Below, one piece after another: positions 19,401 through 27,269 of a stretch of 64,000 bases of DNA. The notes under the pieces were generated by a model. The model was not told the DNA's origin and searched no databases. It saw only the letters and a program-made list of their open reading frames with translations. The translations under genes were made by a program, and so were the position numbers. Each line of letters opens with the position of its first letter. Position 1 is the stretch's first letter. This DNA comes from Lewinellaceae bacterium (GTDB lineage: Bacteria; Bacteroidota; Bacteroidia; Chitinophagales; Saprospiraceae), in assembly GCA_020636075.1 (NCBI GenBank), contig JACJYO010000004.1, positions 434,001 to 498,000 on the forward strand, in the 5' to 3' direction.

Positions 19401-19459
19401 GCAGCCACGGCAAACACAAGCCACCCGGTTAGATTATTCAGCGTTTTGAAAGCAGTCAT
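16403..19459 (-). CDS. DUF2723 family membrane protein (TMEM260/GT117-like, putative protein O-glycosyltransferase)
   Basis: A 1018-residue protein. The ATG at 19459 is used because a following hydrophobic helix starts at once; an in-frame ATG 30 bases upstream is possible. The N-terminal half has roughly ten membrane helices with the family signature near residues 30-55 (GSLWDCGEFIAGAYKLQVVHPPGAP), which carries the acidic residue expected in a GT-C-fold glycosyltransferase. The C-terminal ~450 residues are soluble and end in TPR-like helices. DUF2723 is related to eukaryotic TMEM260, a protein O-mannosyltransferase; a role in glycosylating exported proteins, such as the T9SS cargo nearby, is plausible but inferred. 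Confidence 0.88.
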   Translation of the reverse strand: MTAFKTLNNLTGWLVFAVAALVLGAAAEPTGSLWDCGEFIAGAYKLQVVHPPGAPIFLLVGRLFAWVGHMISDDPSTIAYAVNLLSALCTAFGAMFICWSTTILARLTLVGREGELTQGQAIASLGAGLVAGLTMAFASSVWFSAVEGEVYAMSAFFTCLTLWAVLKWYQLPDTADADRWLVFAFYSVALSIGVHLLSLLTFPALAMFYYFKKAKKPTVFNTLVAAGIGVAFIVGLQYFIIAGIPRLWASFDRFMVNGLGMPFHSGIILVFLLFGGVLWYGLRRAERTGNGLLQRLVVAVGVVVIAYTAFGMVVIRANANPPINMNDPSDATRLLPYLNREQYGERPLLRGPSFDAKPIGLKTEERWGRVGDHYEIVDEKIDYEYASSSKTLFPRMGDYSQGRPDLYRRWIDKPTGTPTFGDNIEFFFRYQLGWMYWRYFMWNFAGRQNGEQGFYSWDPSSGNWVTGFDFLDKSRIGNQDELPEFMANDQARNHYYLIPFLLGLVGMFFHYRSRPRDFAALFALFIITGIGITVYSNQPPNEPRERDYVLVGSIFTFAMWIGLSIPALFSLLTERVKLPGVAAAGAVSLLALSAPLLMVTQNWDDHSRSDHYASRDYASNFLNSCAPNAIIFTYGDNDTYPLWYCQEVEGIRTDVRVVNLSLIAVDWYIDQLRRKVNDSPAIEMSIPQEKLRGYKRIQVPFYAPSGAEPEMTLQQLLKFVGEDHPVPAQGGRDFDSYVPSHNVVIPVNKQAMLANGLLSPSDSNVVDTMRFNLGDRSFLIKDDIAILDIVASNFDKRPIYWAVTTREEKLLGLADYTQLEGLSLRLVPFYSPSDGRSYGIIGSGRVASDIAYDNIMTKWRWGNFDKERLYVNRSYMPSLQTMRVGMIRIGRQLVTEGKLDKAEALADKYFAVFPQFNFPYDQFSAYMADIYARAGANEKAKEKIRAIAKTQEEIMRFHKSQTPEFQRGYEQDFRFAANAAQTLIGIAQFMQDTQLKDELEKQFNPYLATAPTAPPLPQ

Positions 19460-19623
19460 CGTAGAAAGATATGTTTCTGGTATGGACAATCCCGGGTTTT
19501 TGGGTGCTTCCCGGGAGGGAGGTGTAAAAGTATTGATTTTTGGCTTTTAATGGAGAACGCTGGATTTATCCAACAAAAGAAAACGAAGGAATCTGCCCTG
19601 GAAACCGGTTGGTATCTATGCAA

Positions 19624-19660
19624 CACGGAGGCGCGAAGTTTTGTGCTCCGGGCCTCCGTG
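19624..19660. repeat. CACGGAGGC hairpin in the DUF2723-ompH gap
   Basis: CACGGAGGC at 19624-19632 pairs with GCCTCCGTG at 19652-19660 across a 19-base loop. The same word occurs in the inverted repeats at 46235 and 60955, so this is probably a degenerate member of one dispersed family. Confidence 0.5.
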
Positions 19661-19681
19661 GTAGGTTTTAAAGGCGTATGC

Positions 19682-20200
19682 TCAAATCCCTAGTTTGGTT
19701 TTGACCAGCGATGTAACGTCAATCGTTTCGGCGGCAAAGAGCATGGAGCCGCTACTGACATCAAAAATCATAAGCAAACCGTTGTCTTTGGCTACGGCTT
19801 TTATCGCATCATCTATCCGCTTAAGGATCGGAGCGAGCAATTCCTGGCGTTTGGTATCGAGGAGCGCTTGCGCTTCCTCCTCGTATTTTTGAATATCCTG
19901 ACGCTGTTTTTCAAGCGCTAGCTGGCGTTCCTGGACTTGCACCTGGGTGAGCCCGCCCTCGTCGTATTCTTTTTTTAACTGCAAATAAGCCTCCTGGAAT
20001 GCCATGGTCAGCACGCTGTCCTTTTGGTTGAGGCTGTCTGCAAAAACGCGCAGTGTAGCCTCGGCTTTTGCCGTTTCGGGCAATTCGTCGAGCAGATTAC
20101 CCAGGTTCATGTGACCATATTTGGTTGAATCTGCTTGACTGTACAGGCTAATGGCGCTGAAAAGAAGTCCAAACAGAAAAAGAGATGTCTTGCGAATCAT
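19682..20200 (-). CDS. OmpH/Skp family periplasmic chaperone
   Basis: A 172-residue protein with a signal peptide (residues 1-21, ending SLYSQ) followed by a short strand and a long charged coiled coil (about 60-125, rich in Q, E, K) and a C-terminal strand, the Skp/OmpH layout. Skp trimers hold unfolded outer-membrane proteins in the periplasm for the Bam machinery. Bacteroidota genomes usually encode several paralogs, often next to bamA; no bamA is present here, so this may be an extra copy. Confidence 0.87.
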   Translation of the reverse strand: MIRKTSLFLFGLLFSAISLYSQADSTKYGHMNLGNLLDELPETAKAEATLRVFADSLNQKDSVLTMAFQEAYLQLKKEYDEGGLTQVQVQERQLALEKQRQDIQKYEEEAQALLDTKRQELLAPILKRIDDAIKAVAKDNGLLMIFDVSSGSMLFAAETIDVTSLVKTKLGI

Positions 20201-20401
20201 TAGAACATGTGTTTAGTTGAAGGATCGATACAGCCAGTCCCGACGTCTATTTTGCAAGTCTGCCAACACTGCTGTACCTGCGTTTTATGTACGAAAAACG
20301 GCTTTAAAAGTAACAAATTGCGGAGGCAGGGTTGCTTGCCGTCGGGCAGGTTGCTGGTTTGGAAAATGGTATCTGCCCGCCAGCAAATAGTGTATCATGG
20401 A

Positions 20402-21649
20402 TTAAGCAAGCCCAAATGCCTTCCGGATATCCGCAACGGCATCGAGTTTTTCCCAGGTAAATGTTTCCACGTCCCGTTTTTCAGATTTGCCGTTCAGGCC
20501 AATCGAAATAGTCTTTTTTTCCGGTTCACGGCCGAAATGGCCATAGGCTGCTGTTTCGCTAAAAATCGGATTTTTCAGGCCGTAACGTTTAACAATGGCT
20601 GCCGGACGAAGGTCAAAAACCTCCAGGAGTTTGGTTGCGATTTCGCCGTCGGTCAGCCCCTTCACCGTGCAGGTACCGAAGGTGTTGACAAACAGCCCAA
20701 CCGGTTTGGAAACACCGATTGCATAGGCAACCTGCACCAAAGCCTGCTTGCACAAGCCGGCTGCTACCAGGTTTTTGGCAATATGCCGGGTGGCATAGGC
20801 TGCCGAACGGTCAACCTTGGAAGCGTCTTTTCCGCTGAATGCACCGCCGCCGTGCGCGCCTTTGCCGCCATAAGTGTCCACGATGATCTTGCGGCCAGTG
20901 AGGCCTGTGTCGCCGTGGGGCCCGCCAATTACAAATTTGCCTGTCGGGTTGATGTAGTATTGAATAGCGTTGTTAAACAGTTTTTGCAGGCGCGGAGGCA
21001 GGCTCTTTTTAACGCGCGGGATCACAATTTTCTGAATGTCGGCGGCAATGCGCTCCTGGGTAGCGTCTTCATCGTGCTGCGTGCTCACCACAATGGTGTC
21101 GATGCGTTTGGGTACATGCTTATCGGTATATTCGATCGTGACCTGGCTTTTGGCATCGGGCCGCAGGTACTTCATTTTTTTGCCTTCGTGGCGGATGGCA
21201 GCGAGCTCGCGCAGAATGCGGTGTGCCAGATCGAGGCCAAGCGGCATGTAATTGTCGGTTTCGTTGGTGGCATAGCCAAACATCATGCCCTGGTCGCCGG
21301 CGCCCTGGTCTTGTTCGTTTTTGCCCACGTCGACGCCTTGTGCGATGTCCGGACTTTGTTCGTGGATGGCGCTGATCACGCCACAACTTTTCGCTTCAAA
21401 CTGGTATTCTGCCCGGGTATATCCTATGCGTTCAATCGCTTTGCGGGCAGTTTCCTGCACATCGACATAGGCGTTGGAGCGCACCTCGCCGGCCACAACC
21501 ACCAGGCCGGTGGTTACGAGGGTTTCACAGGCTACTTTGGCGTTGGGGTCCTGCCGGAGAAACTCGTCCAGGATAGCATCGCTGATCTGATCGGCAATTT
21601 TATCGGGATGGCCTTCAGAAACAGACTCGGAAGTGAATAAATATGGCAT
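20402..21649 (-). CDS. metK: S-adenosylmethionine synthase
   Basis: A 415-residue MAT enzyme that makes SAM from methionine and ATP in the cytoplasm. Family motifs are intact: GHPDKIADQISDAILDE near the N-terminus, GAGDQGMMFGYA around residue 130, and GGGAFSGKDASKVDRSAAY around residue 270 (phosphate binding). The start at 21649 (MPYLFTSESVSEGHPDK) matches the family; an in-frame extension of 46 residues upstream lies in the leader. The length exceeds E. coli MetK (384), as is usual for Bacteroidota. The upstream leader is unusually structured (see 21717-21772). Confidence 0.96.
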   Translation of the reverse strand: MPYLFTSESVSEGHPDKIADQISDAILDEFLRQDPNAKVACETLVTTGLVVVAGEVRSNAYVDVQETARKAIERIGYTRAEYQFEAKSCGVISAIHEQSPDIAQGVDVGKNEQDQGAGDQGMMFGYATNETDNYMPLGLDLAHRILRELAAIRHEGKKMKYLRPDAKSQVTIEYTDKHVPKRIDTIVVSTQHDEDATQERIAADIQKIVIPRVKKSLPPRLQKLFNNAIQYYINPTGKFVIGGPHGDTGLTGRKIIVDTYGGKGAHGGGAFSGKDASKVDRSAAYATRHIAKNLVAAGLCKQALVQVAYAIGVSKPVGLFVNTFGTCTVKGLTDGEIATKLLEVFDLRPAAIVKRYGLKNPIFSETAAYGHFGREPEKKTISIGLNGKSEKRDVETFTWEKLDAVADIRKAFGLA

Positions 21650-21716
21650 GACGTAGTCTTGTGTTTTGTTTTCCACCGCAGCCTCGGCATGGGCGGAATG
21701 TTTCAGGTATTGTGTT

Positions 21717-21772
21717 GGGCTTTGTTGCTTCCGGGCAGCCCCGTTTCCGGGCACTTTTACTGCCTCAGGCCC
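21717..21772 (-). promoter_or_regulatory. Candidate structured leader RNA of metK
   Basis: On the minus strand, nested complementary segments GGGC...GCCC, GGCAG...CTGCC and CCCG-GAAA-CGGG (a GNRA-type tetraloop) fold into one stacked structure about 68 bases before the metK start and just after the putative -7 box. It does not match the SAM-I or SAM-II consensus that I know. A cis-regulatory role is inference. Confidence 0.35.
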
Positions 21773-21784
21773 AAAAAAGCCGCG

Positions 21785-21792
21785 CAAAGGTA
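21785..21792 (-). promoter_or_regulatory. Putative -7 promoter box of metK
   Basis: The minus strand reads TACCTTTG, a full match to the Bacteroidota -7 consensus TAnnTTTG. No clear -33 TTG was found at the usual distance. It would give a leader of about 130 bases. Confidence 0.5.
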
Positions 21793-21934
21793 GAGCTTCC
21801 TTTATTAAAATTCACCTGAAGAATAAGGCGGGACAACCGGGGCCTACTGCATTTAATTCCGAAGGCTTTTGGCAACTCGTTTTGGAACAAGCTGCTTAGG
21901 GGACTGGGCTTATAGCCATCAACTTAATTCTACG

Positions 21935-22143
21935 TTGTCACTTTAAACACTGTGGACTGAATGTCGAATACCGAACGCCGAATTTCCAATGTCCAAGTGA
22001 ATTGATCACAAGAAGGGATGAACTCGATAAACAAAATGCGAAAAAAGTGCTGTGCCCACAATCAAAATACTTCGAAATTGGAAATTCGGCGTTCGATATT
22101 CGACATTGCTTGTTTTTCAGGTTGGGCAACTTTAAAGTGACAA
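21935..22143. repeat. Nested inverted-repeat element, about 209 bp
   Basis: The inner arms 21960-21989 and 22078-22107 are reverse complements at 29 of 30 bases. The outer arms 21935-21947 and 22131-22143 are perfect over 13 bases (TTGTCACTTTAAA). The 88-base core has no reading frame. The structure is MITE-like. Confidence 0.75.
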
Positions 22144-22172
22144 GTAGTATTAAGGAATTTGAGGACTAAACC

Positions 22173-22252
22173 CTTTTCAAATTTCAAATCATATGGATGT
22201 TCACAAAACCCGCAATTTAAAATTGGAAAAGAAAAATTTGAATTTTGAAAAG
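22173..22252. repeat. TTTCAAATTT-type inverted repeat, copy 1
   Basis: The arms 22173-22189 and 22236-22252 match as reverse complements at 16 of 17 bases. The core contains an AATTGGAAAAGAAAAATTTG stretch shared with the elements near 52821 and 54225. Confidence 0.55.
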
Positions 22253-22347
22253 TTGTTCGCCCCCCTCATAACCCGTAAGTTGATGGCTCAGGGGCGGCGC
22301 CTGTTGGCATCACCCAATTTTTGTAAGGCAAAAACAGAGCGCGAAAC

Positions 22348-22728
22348 TTACAGCTCTTCCAAAATGCTGTCAATTTCCTGAAACGACTTCAGGTCTTTGA
22401 TCACGTAGTACACCGCGCCGCTGGCAATAGTTTGCAACGCAATGCCATAATGTTCCTGAGAGGAAAGCATGATCACTTTGAGATCAGGACTCTTTTTGTG
22501 GATAATTTGCAGAATCTCCAGGCCGTTTTTGGCGCCGGGCACGTTGGAGTCCAGGTAATAATCCAGGATAATGGCATCCGGGGCGTCATCAAGGCGTTCC
22601 AGGCACTCTTCGCCGGTGCCAAAGCTGGTTACAGCGTACGTGCCCTGATCCTCAAGATGATCCGACAGCATGGTGCAGAACATCTTATCATCATCCACGA
22701 CAAATATTTTCTTTTTTTGATCAGCCAT
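22348..22728 (-). CDS. Single-domain response regulator (CheY-like receiver)
   Basis: A 126-residue lone receiver domain with D12 and D13 for Mg2+, phosphoacceptor D56 (IILDYYLD), the switch Ser (MLSSQ) and the conserved Lys (VIKDL). It has no output domain, so it likely relays phosphate to another protein or acts by protein contact. It is 67 bases downstream of the hybrid kinase on the same strand and is the obvious partner for that kinase's Hpt domain. Confidence 0.92.
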   Translation of the reverse strand: MADQKKKIFVVDDDKMFCTMLSDHLEDQGTYAVTSFGTGEECLERLDDAPDAIILDYYLDSNVPGAKNGLEILQIIHKKSPDLKVIMLSSQEHYGIALQTIASGAVYYVIKDLKSFQEIDSILEEL

Positions 22729-22795
22729 AGTTCCAAGATTTAAGGCGAAGGTAGAAACTTCTTTTCAATGTCGATTGCCCCTTCAACGGGCAGTT

Positions 22796-24910
22796 TTAAT
22801 CTGCTGATTGCAGGTACGCTTCAAATACCTGTATGGAATCGCGGATTTCAGCCAGGAGCCGCTGTACATTTTCCGGCAAGGTGTCCAGATCGATACTTTC
22901 CACGGCTTGAGTTTCAATCGTTTGCGCCAGTTCGGCCAGCTCTTCCATACCAAGCATGCGAAACTGTGGTTTGACGGTATGGACCACCTTGCGCAGTTCT
23001 TCGCGATCGCCGGCAGCCAACGCTGCTTCGATGCGCGGCAAGCCAGCGCCAACCGATTCGAGATACAGCCCCAGGTATTTTTGAATGCGCGCCGGGTTAT
23101 TCCCGGTGAGGTTTTTTAAAAAAGCCAGCCGATCCGAATCGTCGGCAACTTCTGGCGCCGATGTTTCGGGCAACACAATGGGGCCAGACAGTACCTGCCC
23201 GGGCGCCGTTGCCGACAGCAGGGCCTGGAGCAACTCGGATTCTTTGAACGGTTTAGGTACGCAGGCATTCATGCCGTTGTTCAGGCAGCGCCGGACTTCC
23301 TTCTTGGTGACGGAAGCCGTGAATGCGATTACGGGAATATCTCTGGCTGGGCTGTCAGACGCCCGAATGGCTTGGGTGGCCTCCAGGCCGTCCATAACCG
23401 GCATGGTCACATCCATGAGCACCACATCGAATGTGTGCGCATGAAATGCATCCAGGGCCTCCCGACCATTTTCAGCGGTATGTACCTGCACTTCCGGGAT
23501 AAGCATTTCGAGGGTTTCTACTGCCACGATCCGGTTCAGGGCATTGTCTTCGGCCAGCAAAATGCGCAAACCGCGCAAGGCATCCTTGGCATCCATGGCC
23601 GGTTCCGCAGGTTTAGCCTCCGATTCCTTCCCGATATCCAGGGTAATTTCAAACCAGAAAACGGAGCCATCGCCGGGGCTACTGCTGACCTCCAGGCTGC
23701 CGCCAAATTTTTCAACCAGTTGTTTCGAAATGGTCAGGCCCAAGCCGGTGCCGCCATATTTGCGGGTGGTGTCGCCGGAGGCCTGGCGAAAACTCTCAAA
23801 CACGACTTCGAGCTGCTGGGGTGTCATGCCGATGCCGGTATCGCGCACCTCAAAATAAACCCGGGCGCGGTCACCCTGTTTTTCTACCAACCGGGCCAGC
23901 AGGCTCACCTGGCCTTTTTCGGTAAATTTCACCGCATTGCCGGCCAAATTCAGCATTACCTGTTGCAGCCGCACGGGGTCGCCGGTAAGCACTGGTGGAA
24001 TATTCGGGTCGAAAATTACGTCCAGGCTAAGCCCTTTTTCCTCGGCGCGAAATTGCAGGGTGGTACGCACCTGCTCCAGAATCGCATCGACGCGCAGACC
24101 GGTAAACTCCAGTTCCAATTTGCCGGCCTGTATTTTGGAAATATCCAGAATGTCGTTGAGAATGACCAGCAGGGCATCCGATGACTGCCGGATGCTGTGC
24201 AGGTAGCGTAGTTGATCTTCGCGCGGATTTTTTTGCAGCAGCAAATTCGTCATCCCCATCACGGCGTTCATGGGCGTCCGGATCTCATGGCTCATGTTGG
24301 CCAGAAATTGCTGCTCGGCGCGCTCGCTTTGTTCGGCGCGCAGGCGTTGTTTCTCGGCTTCTTTCTTCTCTTCTTCGGCTTTGACCCGCAGTTGATCGGC
24401 TTCTTCTTTTTGCTGCATCAACTCGGCAGTGCGTGCAGCTACCTGGTTGGACAATTCCTCCTCGCGACGCCGGAGTTGCTCCAGCGTTTTGTCTGTTTGA
24501 AAACGCAGGCGACGGGTTAGCATGCCCACGATTTTTTGCATGACCCCGGGGTAATCACCCAAGACTTCAAAAAAAACGGCGCGGTCGATACGCGCCAGGC
24601 GGCTGGCCTCATTGACACTCACCGACATCGAGCGCGGCCCTTCATCCAACAGGGCCATTTCGCCAAAGCAGGTGCCGGCCTTCATGTTGGCCACAATAAA
24701 ATCGCCTTCGTGTACCCGGGCAGAGCCCTCCAGGATCAGGTACAGTGCTTGCCCAGGCTCATCTTTGTGAAATACGACGGCATGAGGCTCAAATTCCTCA
24801 ATCCGGCACTGCGCGGCCAAATCCAGCAGGATATCACCCGGAATGGAATGGAAGATATCCATTTGGCTGAGTTTGTCGGCAAGCGCACTGGTTTGGATGG
24901 AATTGGACAT
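22796..24910 (-). CDS. Hybrid sensor histidine kinase with cyclic-nucleotide-binding domain, receiver and Hpt
   Basis: A 704-residue soluble kinase. Domains in order: cNMP-binding (about 15-135, phosphate-binding cassette FGEMALLDEGPRSMSV with E84 and R93), a charged coiled coil (140-200), HisKA with H208 (MSHEIRTPMN), HATPase_c (DTGIGMT and GGTGLGL motifs), a receiver (LLAEDN and phosphoacceptor in LMDVTMPVMDG), and a C-terminal Hpt (HTVKPQFRMLG). All phosphorelay residues are present. The start at 24910 is preferred over a start 33 bases upstream that would overlap the previous gene. No membrane helix is seen, so it should sense a cytoplasmic ligand and signal to the receiver gene behind it. 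Confidence 0.9.
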   Translation of the reverse strand: MSNSIQTSALADKLSQMDIFHSIPGDILLDLAAQCRIEEFEPHAVVFHKDEPGQALYLILEGSARVHEGDFIVANMKAGTCFGEMALLDEGPRSMSVSVNEASRLARIDRAVFFEVLGDYPGVMQKIVGMLTRRLRFQTDKTLEQLRRREEELSNQVAARTAELMQQKEEADQLRVKAEEEKKEAEKQRLRAEQSERAEQQFLANMSHEIRTPMNAVMGMTNLLLQKNPREDQLRYLHSIRQSSDALLVILNDILDISKIQAGKLELEFTGLRVDAILEQVRTTLQFRAEEKGLSLDVIFDPNIPPVLTGDPVRLQQVMLNLAGNAVKFTEKGQVSLLARLVEKQGDRARVYFEVRDTGIGMTPQQLEVVFESFRQASGDTTRKYGGTGLGLTISKQLVEKFGGSLEVSSSPGDGSVFWFEITLDIGKESEAKPAEPAMDAKDALRGLRILLAEDNALNRIVAVETLEMLIPEVQVHTAENGREALDAFHAHTFDVVLMDVTMPVMDGLEATQAIRASDSPARDIPVIAFTASVTKKEVRRCLNNGMNACVPKPFKESELLQALLSATAPGQVLSGPIVLPETSAPEVADDSDRLAFLKNLTGNNPARIQKYLGLYLESVGAGLPRIEAALAAGDREELRKVVHTVKPQFRMLGMEELAELAQTIETQAVESIDLDTLPENVQRLLAEIRDSIQVFEAYLQSAD

Positions 24911-24926
24911 GGTGGAGTTGCTGAAT

Positions 24927-25370
24927 TCAGATTGCCAAAGCAAATACCCGGCAATAATACCCCAAATTGATCGCGAGGTAGCACAGGTAGCAGGCCGGCA
25001 ATAATTTTTTTTGCAAAAAAAGCAGGGCTAAACTAAATAAAAGCGGAATACCCACCCCCATGACCAATGAAATTCCAACATAACCCAACCCGGTAGAAGC
25101 GCCCAGGCGTTCCAGCGCCAAAATGTTTTGCCGGTAAAAATGCAGGGAAAAGGGAAGTAAATGCTGTTTTTCAACCAGATAAATCGCAGTCAGGCCGAGC
25201 AACAATAACAGCAGCCAACCCAGTTTCCGGCTCCGAATCCAGACAAGCGCACACCAAAATGCAGGAAGGAGCAGGCAATACACCAGGATGTTTAATTCGG
25301 AATACTGCATTCCGGTACTCCGGCATATCGCTTCAAACAGTTCGACGATATTGTTGAAAAATGCCTGCAT
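24927..25370 (-). CDS. Small integral membrane protein, unknown
   Basis: A 147-residue protein with four or five hydrophobic helices (about 25-45, 50-68, 90-118, 120-145). I recognise no family. It ends 16 bases before the kinase start and is on the same strand, so it is probably the first gene of a three-gene signalling operon. It may supply the membrane input that the soluble kinase lacks, but that is inference. Confidence 0.7.
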   Translation of the reverse strand: MQAFFNNIVELFEAICRSTGMQYSELNILVYCLLLPAFWCALVWIRSRKLGWLLLLLLGLTAIYLVEKQHLLPFSLHFYRQNILALERLGASTGLGYVGISLVMGVGIPLLFSLALLFLQKKLLPACYLCYLAINLGYYCRVFALAI

Positions 25371-25399
25371 GGTTTAGTGGCGTACTTAATTATAATGCC

Positions 25400-25461
25400 G
25401 CACCTACGGTGCTCTTATTTTTCTTGTCGTAATTTCTACAAAAATGTCAGCCCTACGGGCT
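25400..25461. repeat. Pair of short REP-like hairpins (GCACC-TAC-GGTGC and AGCCC-TAC-GGGCT)
   Basis: Two 5-bp hairpins with the same TAC loop lie at 25400-25412 and 25449-25461. The second is preceded by GTC and forms TCAGCCC, as in the CTGAGAA-tail hairpins near 43814 and 63500. They sit between the amidohydrolase stop and the small membrane gene. Confidence 0.55.
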
Positions 25462-25494
25462 TTGAGGGTGTCTTTTGCCTCCGAATCACAAGAC

Positions 25495-26895
25495 TTATTG
25501 TTTTCCCAAAATTCGGGCTTCCTTCAACAGCTTATCCAGTGTTTTTCGATCGTAAAATTTCCCTTGGTGAAACACCCCTTCGATCTGCCGGGTATTGGCA
25601 ATATCGTCGAGGGGATTGGCCGCCAGCAACAACAAATCGGCATCTTTGCCCACTGCGATCGTCCCTTTTTGCTCGTCCATGCCCAGGTAGCGCGCCGGGT
25701 TGACGGTGGCCGTTTCGAGTGCAGCAAAAGGCGGAAGCCCGGCATCCACCATGGCCTGCAATTCGTTGTGCACCGAAAACCCCGAGACCAGGAACCACTC
25801 CGGCGAATCGGAGCCGCAAAGCAGCGGTACGCCGGCGGTGTACAATGCCCGGGTCAGGTGCTGGCGGAGGCTGATGTAGCGCTTGCGGAGGGCCTCGGGC
25901 GGCGGATCGGTCCAGAAAAACTCCCGCGCCTTGAAGCGATCTGGTTTCAGGGAAGCGGGTATGTAGTCAAAATCGGGCAGGGCGCGTATGCTGTCCTCGC
26001 TTTGGCCATACCCGAATGAACTGTGCAAAAAATAGTGGGTGGGGGTTACGGAGATACCCGCTTTTTTGACCCGTTGGACCAGCGCGGGAATTTTGCTTAC
26101 GTCCAGCAAATCGACCGTCGGCCAGGCCTTTTTTTTGTCCCAAACACTCGTCCCGGAAACACTGATCCGCTGTTTGACCGTGTCGGGCAGGAGCTGCTCC
26201 AGAAATTCATCGAGGTGTTCAATTTGCTGGCCGGCAGCCAGGGCGCGGCTTAAGCCTACATCGGGGCCCACATGGCCGGTGACGGGTAGCCCTACGGCTT
26301 GGGCCGTTTCGATAGCCGCATCGTATACGTCGGGTTGAACAAAAAACGTGATTTTCAGGGCGGCGTACCCTTGCGCTTTGAATTTTCGCACGGCTGCCCG
26401 GGCTTTTTCCGGCGTATCGGCGATCACCCCGAAAAACGGACCCTGGAAGGGCCATTTTCCGACCAGTTGGGGGCTCACCACCACGAGCTCCGGCCCCGGG
26501 ATGCGCCCCTGGTCGAGTTGTTTTTTCAGGGCCAGGTATTGCGAGTCGCCGCACATGATCCGCGCTGTGGTAACGCCGTTGGCCAGCATGAGCTTTGTTT
26601 CCTGGGGTAAATATTTTGGTGAAATGCCTTGTTCGGTGAAAAAATGCGCGTGCATGTCCATCAGGCCGGGCATCAGGTATTTTCCGGTGCCGTCGATAAT
26701 TTTAGCCTGTCTGGGAATTTTTATCTCGGAAACTTCTCCCAGTTGCGTAATCACGCCGTTTTCTACCAGCACTGTTTGCAGGGAGCGCACATAGTCGCCA
26801 TCCATGGGGATGACATTTACATTTTTGAATGCCACCGTTTGGGCATTCAGGCCAATGCAACAGGCACAGTACAGTACAAGCAGGGCGTTTTTCAT
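25495..26895 (-). CDS. Secreted amidohydrolase (imidazolonepropionase/prolidase-like)
   Basis: A 466-residue metal-dependent hydrolase with a signal peptide (residues 1-18, ending LNAQ). The amidohydrolase fold is shown by the N-terminal beta sandwich, the HxH ligand pair in GLMDMHAHF, later ligands in TGHVG and QIEHLDE, and the Asp in CGSDSPEW. It ends with the family's NPARYLGMDEQKGTIAVGKDAD-type region, in which the composite sheet is rebuilt. Periplasmic members act on dipeptides, hydantoins or similar amides; the substrate here is not determinable. Confidence 0.9.
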   Translation of the reverse strand: MKNALLVLYCACCIGLNAQTVAFKNVNVIPMDGDYVRSLQTVLVENGVITQLGEVSEIKIPRQAKIIDGTGKYLMPGLMDMHAHFFTEQGISPKYLPQETKLMLANGVTTARIMCGDSQYLALKKQLDQGRIPGPELVVVSPQLVGKWPFQGPFFGVIADTPEKARAAVRKFKAQGYAALKITFFVQPDVYDAAIETAQAVGLPVTGHVGPDVGLSRALAAGQQIEHLDEFLEQLLPDTVKQRISVSGTSVWDKKKAWPTVDLLDVSKIPALVQRVKKAGISVTPTHYFLHSSFGYGQSEDSIRALPDFDYIPASLKPDRFKAREFFWTDPPPEALRKRYISLRQHLTRALYTAGVPLLCGSDSPEWFLVSGFSVHNELQAMVDAGLPPFAALETATVNPARYLGMDEQKGTIAVGKDADLLLLAANPLDDIANTRQIEGVFHQGKFYDRKTLDKLLKEARILGKQ

Positions 26896-27269
26896 AGTTT
26901 TCGTGTTTTGCCGGATTATCCAGTACGGGCCGGTGTTTATCGACCTCTCAATCGGCGTGCGTTGTGTGGTTAAATTGATTAGCAGTCAGACGACGTTGAG
27001 TCGTCAGACCGCAGCGAGAACCTCGTCTGACGACTCAACGTCGTCTGACGAGTATAACTTGTAGCATCTCAAAGAGCCAACTGGTGATTTCACGCTGGAA
27101 AAAATACTTCTGCCATGAAATTTCCAGCCTGCACTAAAACGGATTTTTCCCGGTCCCATTTTGTTCAAACCTAGAACGCCCTGCTTCAGGTATTTTTTTA
27201 AATGGACAAAAACCGGGCAAAAACGGCGTCAATAGCTACTTTTATCTTGCGTTAAACCACAGGCTGCTT
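26896..27269. other. Divergent gap with a nested palindrome
   Basis: 374 bases between the divergent amidohydrolase and GNAT genes. Apart from the palindrome at 26985-27049, I see no gene or clear promoter; AT-rich sequence at 27200-27260 probably contains the GNAT promoter. Confidence 0.5.
26985..27049. repeat. 65-bp palindrome with perfect 25-bp arms
   Basis: The arms 26985-27009 and 27025-27049 are exact reverse complements around a 15-base loop. Each arm is itself a hairpin (GACGAC...GTCGTC), so the element can form a cloverleaf-like cruciform. It is REP/BIME-like. Confidence 0.8.

Larger units (their letters stand above)
21900..22347. other. Non-coding gap made of nested inverted repeats
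   Basis: This gap between the metK leader and the receiver gene holds no supportable gene. Two repeat structures fill most of it: the nested element at 21935-22143 and the TTTCAAATTT-type repeat at 22173-22252. Confidence 0.6.

Noticed and set aside
20207..21640. A 477-codon plus-strand frame opposite metK
   Set aside because: metK is certain on the minus strand; the other is a shadow.
21717..21772. metK leader considered as a known SAM riboswitch
   Set aside because: It lacks the conserved cores of SAM-I and SAM-II that I can recognise; kept only as an unassigned structure.
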